Position numbers and translations under genes: made by a program
In this document: positions 53,759 to 61,864 of the stretch, piece after piece
Layout: the number at the start of each line of letters is the position of its first letter
Position numbering within the stretch: position 1 is the first letter of the stretch
DNA from: Bacilli bacterium
GTDB taxonomy: Bacteria > Bacillota_I > Bacilli_A > RFN20 > CAG-826
Length of the DNA: 64,000 bases
NCBI GenBank assembly: GCA_900767825.1
Contig: CAAGAN010000020.1
Location: 72,504 to 136,503 of the forward strand
Reading direction: 5' to 3'
The notes under the pieces: model-generated
The model's input: only the letters and a program-made list of their open reading frames with translations
What the model was told of the DNA's origin: nothing
Databases searched by the model: none

Positions 53759-55280
53759 TATGAAATACCAATCTATTAATTATCCTTTTGAAACTGGTGA
53801 TAAACCAGCTGACAAAGAAGCTGTTCTTTCAGTACGTAACCTGGCTATTTCTTTTAAGACTGATGCAGGATATGTAAGGGCTGTAAGAGGAGTATCATTT
53901 GATTTATATAAAGGTGAGACTCTTTGTATTGTAGGGGAATCTGGTTCAGGTAAATCAGTTACCAATAAAACCATCATGGGTATCCTTCCAAAGACTGCCC
54001 ATATCGATTCGGGTTCAGTTATTTATGAAGGTGAAGATTTAACCAAAGTTTCCGAAGAAGAATTCCATAAGATAAGGGGTACTAAGATTGGGATGATTTT
54101 CCAAGATCCGTTATCTTCTTTAAATCCAATTATGAAAATTGGTAAGCAAATTACTGAAGTAATGATTACAAATGGCAACCATTTGAAAAATTACTACAAT
54201 GATTTGATTAATGAAGAATTCATTGCCTATAAAAATGACCAACGTATCCTTCAATTAGAGAAGGAAACTTGTCATAGGAAAGTAGCAGATTTAAAGAAAC
54301 AAATCAAAGCTGCCAAAAAGGAAAAAGATACTTCCAAGATTGAAGAACTCAATGCTTCGATTTTGTCTATTAAAAATGAAAGCAAAGAAAAAAGAGCTCA
54401 GATAATAGCTAAGATTAAAGAAGACAAGACTGCCCTTAATGTTGCTTCTAAAGAGGCCAAAAAGAAGGTAGCGGAGAAAAGAAAAGGTATCTATGATACC
54501 CATTTTGCTAATCTAAAGAGCTTATTTAATGAGCATAAATCCAATCTAAAAGAATTCTATGATTTGTTCTTGATCGAACATAGACGTTTCCTTTCCGGGA
54601 TTAGAGTTACCCATAAAGAAGCCAAGGACAAAGCCCTTAAGATTATGGCGGAAGTCGGTATCCCTGAACCTGAAAGAAGATTCAAGCAATATCCATTTGA
54701 ATTCTCTGGTGGAATGAGGCAAAGAATAGTCATTGCCATTGCGCTTACTGCTTCTCCAGATGTCTTAATTTGCGATGAACCTACAACTGCACTTGATGTT
54801 ACTATCCAAGCCCAAATCCTTGAATTAATCAATGATTTGAAGGCTAAGCGTAATATGTCTGTCATCTTTATTACCCATGACTTAGGCGTAGTTGCCAACA
54901 TGGCTGATAGAGTTGCTGTTATGTATGCTGGTAAGATTGTTGAATATGGAACATCCAAAGATGTCTTCTATGATCCTCGTCATCCATACACCTGGGCCTT
55001 ATTATCTTCAATCCCAGATATCGATTCAAAAGAAAAGCTAGAAGCCATTCCAGGTACTCCGCCTAATATGCTTTTCCCTCCAGTTGGGGATGCATTTGCT
55101 AGTAGAAGCAAATATGCATTAGGTATCGATTTTAAGGAAGAACCTCCGATGTTTAAGGTTTCTTCTACCCATTATTGCGCTTCTTGGCTACTAGATGAGA
55201 GATCGCCAAAGGCAACTATGCCTAAGATTGTCTCTACTCGTATTGCAAATAACTTAGCCCATGCAAAGGAGGGGAAATAA
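53751..55280 (+). CDS. oppD: Oligopeptide ABC transporter ATPase OppD with coiled-coil insertion
   Basis: 509 residues. Walker A is GESGSGKS (about 61-68), the Q-loop is FQDPLSSLNPIM, the ABC signature FSGGMRQR lies near 317, and Walker B is VLICDEPTTALD. Between the Q-loop and the signature there is an insertion of roughly 130 residues rich in Lys and Glu (about 150-290; for example LKKQIKAAKKEKDTSKIEEL), predicted to be a coiled coil. Ordinary OppD lacks this. The C-terminus has the OppD-type extension with YAPGK-like PGTPPNMLFPPVGDAFASR. Together with OppF it powers the transporter. Confidence 0.92.
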   Translation: MNNMKYQSINYPFETGDKPADKEAVLSVRNLAISFKTDAGYVRAVRGVSFDLYKGETLCIVGESGSGKSVTNKTIMGILPKTAHIDSGSVIYEGEDLTKVSEEEFHKIRGTKIGMIFQDPLSSLNPIMKIGKQITEVMITNGNHLKNYYNDLINEEFIAYKNDQRILQLEKETCHRKVADLKKQIKAAKKEKDTSKIEELNASILSIKNESKEKRAQIIAKIKEDKTALNVASKEAKKKVAEKRKGIYDTHFANLKSLFNEHKSNLKEFYDLFLIEHRRFLSGIRVTHKEAKDKALKIMAEVGIPEPERRFKQYPFEFSGGMRQRIVIAIALTASPDVLICDEPTTALDVTIQAQILELINDLKAKRNMSVIFITHDLGVVANMADRVAVMYAGKIVEYGTSKDVFYDPRHPYTWALLSSIPDIDSKEKLEAIPGTPPNMLFPPVGDAFASRSKYALGIDFKEEPPMFKVSSTHYCASWLLDERSPKATMPKIVSTRIANNLAHAKEGK

Positions 55281-56783
55281 ATGGAAAAGATAGAACTTAT
55301 AAAAGAAAATCTAGATAAAGCCTCTTCTATAAAGGAAGTTATCAATTCCTCTACTTTGGATGCTGCTAGTTTATTTAATAAGGCCAATGAATATAAAGAT
55401 GTTGCCTTATCTGCTTTCCCTCTTCCTATAAATGATTCTAAAGAAGGTAGGAAATATAGGGTTAAGGTTGAAAAGGAAGCCTATAACTTATTTAAGAATA
55501 ATGTTAATAAGCCTCTAGATGAAACTTCTTCTTCTTGTCTAGATAAATTAGCATCTACCTTAAGGTTTGCTAAGCAATCATTAAGTTTATATGGAGTTAC
55601 TTATGACCAATCTCTAGTTGATAACCATATTATCCTAGATGTAAGGCATTTAAAGGAATTCTTTAGGGCTGGTGATTACAAGACCAAAGCCGTCCATGAC
55701 GTTTCATTTTCTATCAAGGAAGGTGAATGTTTTGGGCTAGTTGGTGAATCTGGATGTGGTAAGACTACAACCGGAAGATGTGTTATTGGACTTTATCCTC
55801 CTACTAGCGGGGCTATCTATTATAGAGGGTTCCGCCTTGCTGCTGGTTCTAGATGGAATGAAAAAGAAATCAAATGGAGCAAGATTCATGTCAAAGAGGA
55901 AATAAAGAACATTACCCAAGAGATGAATAATGCCCTTTCTGATGCAAATGAAAGCGAATATCCTGCTATCAAAGAACATTATCAAAAGCTAATTGATGAA
56001 AGAAAAGCCTATATAAAGGAACATGTCGCCGAACAAAAAGCCCTTATAAAGCAAATCAAGTTCGATAACCGTCATTCTAATCCAAGGTTACGTAATGAAA
56101 TACAGATGATCTTCCAGGATCCTATTGATTCTCTTGACCCAAGAATGACTGTTGAAGATATCATTACCGAAGGTCTTCATATCCAAGGTTCCTATAATAA
56201 GGAAAAGAACAGGAAGGCTGTCGAAGATGCTTTAAAGAAGGTTGGATTAATCTCTGAATATGCATCTAGATATCCACATGAATTCTCTGGTGGACAAAGG
56301 CAAAGAATAGGTATTGCTAGGGCTTTGGTCATGAATCCAAGGTTATTAATATGCGACGAACCTATTTCCGCTCTTGATGTCTCTATTAGGGCACAGGTAC
56401 TTAATTTACTTAACCAAGTAAAGGAAGAAATGGGATTAACGATGTTATTTATCGCCCATGACCTATCTGTAGTTAAGTATTTCTGCAATAGGATTGCTGT
56501 TATGTATTTTGGCAATATGGTTGAGCTTGCAAGTAGCGATGAATTATTCAAGCATCCTCTTCATCCATATACAAAAGCTTTGTTATCCGCTATCCCTAAG
56601 CCAGACCCATTATCTGAAAAAAGTAGGGTAAGGCAAGTATATAATCCTGCCTCTAGCCACGATTATTTCACTCAGAAACCTACATTTAGGGAAATACTTC
56701 CGGGACACTTTGTATTATGCAATGATGCAGAGGAAGCTAAATATAAAGAAGAAATCGCTAAATTAGATAAGGAGGCCAAGTAA
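55281..56783 (+). CDS. oppF: Oligopeptide ABC transporter ATPase OppF with N-terminal extension and insertion
   Basis: 500 residues. A non-conserved N-terminal region of about 115 residues precedes the ABC domain, which starts HIILDVRHLKEFF. Walker A is GESGCGKTT (about 154-162). A helical Glu/Lys-rich insertion (about 190-265; WSKIHVKEEIKNITQEMNN) separates it from the Q-loop region NEIQMIFQDPIDSLDPRM. Signature FSGGQRQR is near 334, Walker B LLICDEPISALD. Ordinary OppF has about 330 residues. Note that the insertion is before the Q-loop here but after it in OppD. The gene begins right after the oppD stop. Confidence 0.92.
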   Translation: MEKIELIKENLDKASSIKEVINSSTLDAASLFNKANEYKDVALSAFPLPINDSKEGRKYRVKVEKEAYNLFKNNVNKPLDETSSSCLDKLASTLRFAKQSLSLYGVTYDQSLVDNHIILDVRHLKEFFRAGDYKTKAVHDVSFSIKEGECFGLVGESGCGKTTTGRCVIGLYPPTSGAIYYRGFRLAAGSRWNEKEIKWSKIHVKEEIKNITQEMNNALSDANESEYPAIKEHYQKLIDERKAYIKEHVAEQKALIKQIKFDNRHSNPRLRNEIQMIFQDPIDSLDPRMTVEDIITEGLHIQGSYNKEKNRKAVEDALKKVGLISEYASRYPHEFSGGQRQRIGIARALVMNPRLLICDEPISALDVSIRAQVLNLLNQVKEEMGLTMLFIAHDLSVVKYFCNRIAVMYFGNMVELASSDELFKHPLHPYTKALLSAIPKPDPLSEKSRVRQVYNPASSHDYFTQKPTFREILPGHFVLCNDAEEAKYKEEIAKLDKEAK

Positions 56784-56784
56784 A

Positions 56785-57453
56785 ATGGAAAAGAAAAAGA
56801 AAATCGATTTGAAAGTCATCCTTGTTTCTATCTTATTAGTCTTGACTTTGATCCCATTGATCAATGAATTCTTAGCATTTGGCAATCCTGCTAAATATAA
56901 TCCACGCATTGATTATCTAGAACCTGGCGTTGCAGTTGATGCTTATTTACATACCGGGGAAAACATAATTACCATTACTTTCCTAGGTATTGTAATTGCC
57001 TTCTTCGTAGTAATCTTGCTTGATTTATTACTAAGAAAGAAATCATCTCACGTATTGATTTGTTTCCTTGGTGGATTATTAAGCTCATCTTATGCATTAG
57101 CTAGGGCGATATATTGCTTGAATGTTGGTTCTATTTCTACCGTTGTTGGAATTGTCTATCTAATCTCATTTTTGATGTTGCTTGTAACCTCAGTCCTATT
57201 TGTTAAGAAGAGTTTTGATGGGGACTGTGGGACTGCTTATTATGTCTTCTTGATAATTGGTGGGATTTTGTTCTATTTTGCATCTGCGACTAGCTCATCT
57301 TATTCCATCTTGAATGCCTATTCTAGGCAAGGAGATGTCATCTATTGGTGTGGCTATGCCGTATCTAGGTTCTATTTGCTTCTATTAGCCCTTGTGGCGT
57401 ATACAAACCTAAGTTCTGACTATTTCCCAGTAGTTGAAACTAAGCAAGCCTAA
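56785..57453 (+). CDS. Polytopic membrane protein of the opp operon, function unknown
   Basis: 222 residues with about six hydrophobic segments (near 12-30, 62-84, 89-107, 115-142, 150-175, 190-210). It starts with basic residues (MEKKKKIDLK) and lacks a recognised family. It begins one base after oppF and ends before a terminator, so it is translated with the Opp genes and may help assemble or regulate the enlarged transporter. Confidence 0.6.
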   Translation: MEKKKKIDLKVILVSILLVLTLIPLINEFLAFGNPAKYNPRIDYLEPGVAVDAYLHTGENIITITFLGIVIAFFVVILLDLLLRKKSSHVLICFLGGLLSSSYALARAIYCLNVGSISTVVGIVYLISFLMLLVTSVLFVKKSFDGDCGTAYYVFLIIGGILFYFASATSSSYSILNAYSRQGDVIYWCGYAVSRFYLLLLALVAYTNLSSDYFPVVETKQA

Positions 57454-57473
57454 AAAGCCTAAAAACGAATTTT

Positions 57474-57507
57474 GACCTATTGGAAGAGATTCTAGTAGGT
57501 CTTTTTT
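57474..57507 (+). terminator. Rho-independent terminator of the opp operon
   Basis: GACCTATT ... AGTAGGTC, 8-bp stem with one wobble pair, followed by TTTTTT. Confidence 0.85.
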
Positions 57508-58674
57508 ATTACCTATTGGAATTAGAAAAGGATTAACAAAGATAATGTTAATTGATAAGTCCAAGGATGATTTATCTATGTTGTTTACTAATTGATTTTA
57601 GGGCGTTCCTGGCCTTATAGATTAATAGATTTGGAATTATGTAACTAGAAGAAAGAATGCTTTAGAAAGTCGGCGTAGAGAGTTTAGAAGGATTGGGTGA
57701 AACAATGTTAAATCCGATCATCTTATTTATATATAAACGAATTAGAGCCCTGGATTAAATGGTCTTTCTTCAGAATAGAAAATAGTTAATTTAGGGTTCC
57801 TTTGGATGGTACCATAGATTTCATAATCGCTTTAAAACCCCTTATTTAAATCGATTGAGATTAATTTGGACGTATGTTTGTTCATTTCGGCCGAAAATTT
57901 ATAAAACCACGAATTATTTCGATAAATAGGGTCTTTTCTGTGAATCGGCCGGAATTTAGAAAAAATCGTTTAAAAATGACGATGTGAAAATAAAATCATC
58001 ACAAAATTTGTCAATGAAAAAATAGGTTCATTGAATGTGACAATAGTCTGCCTATAAACATTTCTACCAAGCGGGAGAAAAAGTATCTACATAGATCCAA
58101 ATGAAAGAGAACCCATATTAGGCAAAATAGATGGCTCAAGACTTTGACCAGTTCTATATATCTTAGATTGCTTGAATTTACGTTTATGAATATTTGCCGA
58201 AACACTGTTTTTATATTGAAATTATTTCGTTAAATCCGTATTTATAATTGACTAAAAAACAAAAAGAAAATCTAAACGTATTTTTATGAGATAAGCCTAG
58301 TTTTTAAGCCTTGATAAAGCAATGAACAAAACATCTCTTTAGGGATTAAGACTAGCAAGGAACGGCTCGTTATTTGTTATGGGAGTAGGTTTAAGGTAAG
58401 GGCTCATTTTCTTTATTAAAAATAGTCTTCTAATTAAATGAAGCGTTCCTTATTTTTCCGTTCCTTATTTTAAAATCGTTCCTTATTTAATAAAGAACAA
58501 TTAAAAAATAAAAAAGCCGAATTTATCGAAACTATTTATATATTAATTACCTTATTTGTTCTCTAAAAATTCTTTATTTTCACCATTTAAAGAACGGGTA
58601 AAAAACCAAATAAGGAACATTATTTCGTGCATTTTATTCCTTGTTTATTTATAATTTGATTAGGGAAAAATAAT
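57508..58674. other. Gene-free AT-rich stretch with iteron-like repeats
   Basis: No real gene seen over about 1.1 kb; a short plus-strand open piece near 58065-58140 (encoding LPSGRKSIYIDPNEREPILG) could be a decayed gene or transposase fragment. From 58357 there is a cluster of related repeats: AAGGAACG (58357-58364), CGTTATTT (58368-58375), CGTTCCTTATTT at 58444-58455, 58459-58470 and 58477-58488, a variant TAAAGAACG near 58588, and the inverted AAATAAGGAACAT (58608-58620). TATAAT at 58650-58655 with TAGGGA in the leader is the likely promoter of the gene at 58675. Confidence 0.5.
58444..58620. repeat. CGTTCCTTATTT repeat cluster
   Basis: Three perfect direct copies of a 12-mer spaced 15 and 18 bases, plus one inverted copy with one mismatch 120 bases on and partial copies between. 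All lie upstream of the degenerate Fic/winged-helix gene, so they may be its operator. The spacing is not a strict helical repeat. Confidence 0.6.
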
Positions 58675-59778
58675 ATGAAAATCAGCTTTGCTTATAATGA
58701 AGATTTGGTTAAAGAACTTCTATTGATTCAGACTAATTTAGCTAACCAAGATCTAGTTTCTATCAATGCAAAAACTAGGGTAAAAATACTAGAAGAAGGA
58801 AAGATTAATAGGATTAAGAATCTTCTTTTAATTGACGATATAAAAGTCAGTTCAGATGATATGGAAAACGCCTTAAATGCTATAGATTCAGTCGAACTAA
58901 ACGAAGTACAAATTCTTATTAAAAATATATCTAACTGCATTGATCTTTTAGAAGCAGAAAAGAAGAAAGAAACCCCATTTGGATTGAATCTAATTTATAT
59001 GCTTAATGATTCTTTAAATGGACTTAGCAATACAACTAGGCATCTCCCATTAAGACAATCTAGCTCAGATAACATATTTTATTTAAAGGAAATTATTGAT
59101 GGAGAAATTGTCAATTATCTTCCTTCTGAGGCTTCTAATATTAGGGGTCTATTAAATACCCTTTTGGGGTGGCTTGATTTTAATAAGGATGTTTCTCCTT
59201 TTATTAAAGCCAGCGTGACCCTTTTCACTTTGTTATCAATCGCCCCATTTGAAAAATATAATTATTCATTATCTTTCCTATTATCTTCCTATTTCCTTTT
59301 GGATTATGAATTCCTAGATATATGTCCTTTAGAAGTAATAATAAATAAAGAAAAAGAATTGTTCTTCTCATCATTATCAATGGGACTTCCTCCTTATTTT
59401 GATTTTGGAAGAGAATATATTCCTCATCTTGAGATATTTATTTCTTATTACTGCAAGGCTATTAACAAGGCTCTAATTGAATCTAATAACATCATCAAGG
59501 AATCTAGCGTTAAAGGTGATAAGGATGTCTTACTAGGCTTAAATAAGAAAGATATAGGATTAATAACTTATTGCATTACCCATAAAAAATTCATTATCCG
59601 TAATAGCGAGCTTGCTAGCGAATTCAATGTTACTCCTAGGGCTATCTCCAAATGGGCGAAGGAGTGGGTTGAAAAAGGAATACTCATTCCTGAATCAGGA
59701 AAACAAAGGACAACCTCCTATAGATTGTCCCCGTTATATGCATCATTAAAATTAAGCGATCTAAAATCAATTAATTAA
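58675..59778 (+). CDS. Degenerate Fic-fold protein with C-terminal winged helix
   Basis: 367 residues. Residues about 150-215 align with Fic domains: ASNIRGLLNTLLGWLDFNKDVSPFIKASVTLFTLLSIAPFEKYNYSLSFLL corresponds to the helices and loop that normally read HPFxDGNGRxxR. Here the catalytic His is Ala190 and the GNGR anion-binding residues are replaced (KYNYS), so AMP transfer is not expected. The C-terminus (about 305-365) is a winged helix: RNSELASEFNVTPRAISKWAKEWVEKGILIPESGKQRTTSYRLSP. It therefore looks like a transcription regulator that reuses a dead Fic domain. The gene lies behind a repeat cluster and has its own promoter and ribosome-binding site. Fic assignment is by pattern only. Confidence 0.65.
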   Translation: MKISFAYNEDLVKELLLIQTNLANQDLVSINAKTRVKILEEGKINRIKNLLLIDDIKVSSDDMENALNAIDSVELNEVQILIKNISNCIDLLEAEKKKETPFGLNLIYMLNDSLNGLSNTTRHLPLRQSSSDNIFYLKEIIDGEIVNYLPSEASNIRGLLNTLLGWLDFNKDVSPFIKASVTLFTLLSIAPFEKYNYSLSFLLSSYFLLDYEFLDICPLEVIINKEKELFFSSLSMGLPPYFDFGREYIPHLEIFISYYCKAINKALIESNNIIKESSVKGDKDVLLGLNKKDIGLITYCITHKKFIIRNSELASEFNVTPRAISKWAKEWVEKGILIPESGKQRTTSYRLSPLYASLKLSDLKSIN

Positions 59779-59790
59779 GTGGTGGGAAAA

Positions 59791-60921
59791 TTAATCTTGC
59801 TTCTTAATACCTAAATCAGATTTCTCTTCTTCAATCGCAGCTTTAGTCTTCTCTATGAAAGTCTTCTTTCTTGGGGTTGGAGCTGCTTTCTTTCTATTCA
59901 TTGAATTAATCTTCTTACTGGCTAGTTTATCTTCTTCGCTAGCTTTATGGATATTCATTTCCTTTGGAGAATTGACAACGATTTCATTATAGGTAATGTT
60001 GACTCCGTTTTTCTTTAACATCAAATAGATATCTCTAGTCATATCTCTTCCTATTTGATATCTATCATCTTCAAGGCAATAAGCAGCAAAAAGTAGTACA
60101 ACGCCCGAACTAGATAAATTGGATACTCCTTTATATTCGATTGGAGAAGTTAGCTTTGGTAATGAATCGGATATAGAAGAAAGGTTCTTCGCGATTATAG
60201 CCTCGACGTGTTCTAAATCTTCTTCATAATTAATCGTAATGCTGCAGCTAGCAAAAGAAGGCTTATAGGAAAGATTGACACAGGAATATATCTGTGAATT
60301 TGTAATGGATTTTAGATTCCCTGCATAATCGCATATCTGGGTGGACTTTAATCCAATGGATACGATTTGACCCCTGAATCCATCGATGATTACATAATCA
60401 CCGACTGAATAATAATCATCAAATACGATGAATATCCCAGAAACGATATCACTTATTAAACTTTGGCATCCTAAACCAATGATAAGAGTCAATATCCCTA
60501 ATCCTGCAACAATTGAGCTAACATCAACTCCCCAGATAGAAAGAATAAATCCAATGGCTATTAATATAGTTAGGTATTTGATGCAGCTAGAAATTAGAGA
60601 TCCAATAGTCTGTGCTTTCTTTCCTCTGAAAGTAGTGGCTTTTATTAATACGTTTAACAAGAAATATACTAAGAAAGAAATACTTACGGTCAATAAAGTC
60701 TCTAACCATCTAGTAGAAGAATCTACCATGGCTTTATAAATAGATATAAACCCATTTCTATTTCCTTCTCCTAATATCTTGTCACCAATCTTGTCTCCAA
60801 ATATATCTCTAGCAAATATCAATAAAGACAAGATTACTATAAAGAAAACTGCGATTAGGATTGAGAAGATGAATTGTTTCTTTTCTTTCTTATTTTTCCT
60901 TAGCCAAAAATTAGAATTCAT
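59791..60921 (-). CDS. MscS-family mechanosensitive ion channel
   Basis: 376 residues. Four hydrophobic segments (about 18-38, 75-95, 108-128, 135-165) precede the pore-lining helix (SIVAGLGILTLIIGLGCQSLISDIVSGIFIVFDDYYSVGDYV) and the MscS beta domain (IIDGFRGQIVSIGLKSTQICDYAGNLKSITNSQI). The C-terminus is basic and disordered (KKAAPTPRKKTF). It protects cells from osmotic down-shock by opening under membrane tension. Its ATG overlaps the stop of the upstream membrane-protein gene by four bases (ATGA), preceded by AAAAGGAG. Confidence 0.92.
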   Translation of the reverse strand: MNSNFWLRKNKKEKKQFIFSILIAVFFIVILSLLIFARDIFGDKIGDKILGEGNRNGFISIYKAMVDSSTRWLETLLTVSISFLVYFLLNVLIKATTFRGKKAQTIGSLISSCIKYLTILIAIGFILSIWGVDVSSIVAGLGILTLIIGLGCQSLISDIVSGIFIVFDDYYSVGDYVIIDGFRGQIVSIGLKSTQICDYAGNLKSITNSQIYSCVNLSYKPSFASCSITINYEEDLEHVEAIIAKNLSSISDSLPKLTSPIEYKGVSNLSSSGVVLLFAAYCLEDDRYQIGRDMTRDIYLMLKKNGVNITYNEIVVNSPKEMNIHKASEEDKLASKKINSMNRKKAAPTPRKKTFIEKTKAAIEEEKSDLGIKKQD

Positions 60922-61406
60922 AAATCGATGCTCCTTTTATAAATTTCCTTATTACCAAATATTGAATTAGAAGAAATTGTTATTTCATAAGTAGAAGGTT
61001 CTAAAGATATACTTCCCTTATATTCTTTAATTTCTTTTAAATCCAATTTATAAATCTCTATATATTCATTAGATATAGTAAACCTAATATCTTCGATTCC
61101 TTTTCGCTCTAGTTTGAAGCTATAGGAAAGTGAATTGGATACTATATTTAATTCAGGAGGAGTAATGCTAGCTTTAGGGCTAATTAGTTCAAAAACAGAT
61201 AATCCTCCTAAGATGGTTGTTAACGATATCGCAGCAACCTTAATGATATTATCCTTATCTCTTTTAAAGACGGCATAGTTAGTCTCGCCATCTGCATAAT
61301 TTAGTTTCGCTTCTAATTCATCGCTAGTAAGGGTATTGTCTACCTCTAGTGAATTCTCTTCCAAATTATTAAGTTCTAATGAAGAAGTGGATAAATTATC
61401 AAACAT
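60918..61406 (-). CDS. Single-pass membrane protein upstream of mscS, function unknown
   Basis: 162 residues. An acidic N-terminus (about 1-55) is followed by one membrane segment (VAAISLTTILGGLSVFELI, near 56-75) and a beta-rich extracellular C-terminus. No family recognised. Because its stop overlaps the MscS start, it is likely a partner of the channel. Its own upstream region has no clear promoter or ribosome-binding site. Confidence 0.6.
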   Translation of the reverse strand: MFDNLSTSSLELNNLEENSLEVDNTLTSDELEAKLNYADGETNYAVFKRDKDNIIKVAAISLTTILGGLSVFELISPKASITPPELNIVSNSLSYSFKLERKGIEDIRFTISNEYIEIYKLDLKEIKEYKGSISLEPSTYEITISSNSIFGNKEIYKRSIDL

Positions 61407-61671
61407 AGCCTAATTTAAGCACATAAAGACCCTTTTAACTAGGGAATGTCGATTAATAATTACTTTTTATTAGGGGTGGGCACTTAATTTAACAATGGCC
61501 CTTATAAGAATATGTCCCCAAAAGTATATATTATTGGGGACAAAATATTGGAGAATTATAAGTTTGAGCCACTTCGAGAATTTTTGCAGATTTTAAGGTT
61601 ACTATTTTTACTTTCTATAGTGTGTTTGTTTTAAAAGTGTTATATTTTTGTTTATCAAAGGAAATTGAGAT

Positions 61672-61860
61672 ATGAATTGGGCGCAATCAGTGAGAGAACT
61701 ACGTGAGAAGATGCTTTTAACTCAGGTTGAATTCGCGAAGAAACTTGGTGTTTCTTTTGCATCGGTCAATAGATGGGAAAATGCAGAGCATGAGCCTACA
61801 ATGAAAATAAAACGTGAGCTTATGAAATTAATGAAAAAATATAAAGTGGTAGAGGATTGA
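61672..61860 (+). CDS. XRE-family helix-turn-helix regulator of the type I R-M operon
   Basis: 62 residues, essentially one Cro/C1-type HTH (WAQSVRELREKMLLTQVEFAKKLGVSFASVNRWENAEHEPTMK). AAAGGAAA precedes the ATG. It lies four bases upstream of hsdM, an arrangement typical of control proteins that set restriction-modification gene expression. Confidence 0.88.
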   Translation: MNWAQSVRELREKMLLTQVEFAKKLGVSFASVNRWENAEHEPTMKIKRELMKLMKKYKVVED

Positions 61861-61864
61861 AAAG

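Noticed and set aside
58011..58205. 64-codon minus-strand frame in the gene-free stretch
   Set aside because: Low-complexity hydrophobic sequence without ribosome-binding site or family features.
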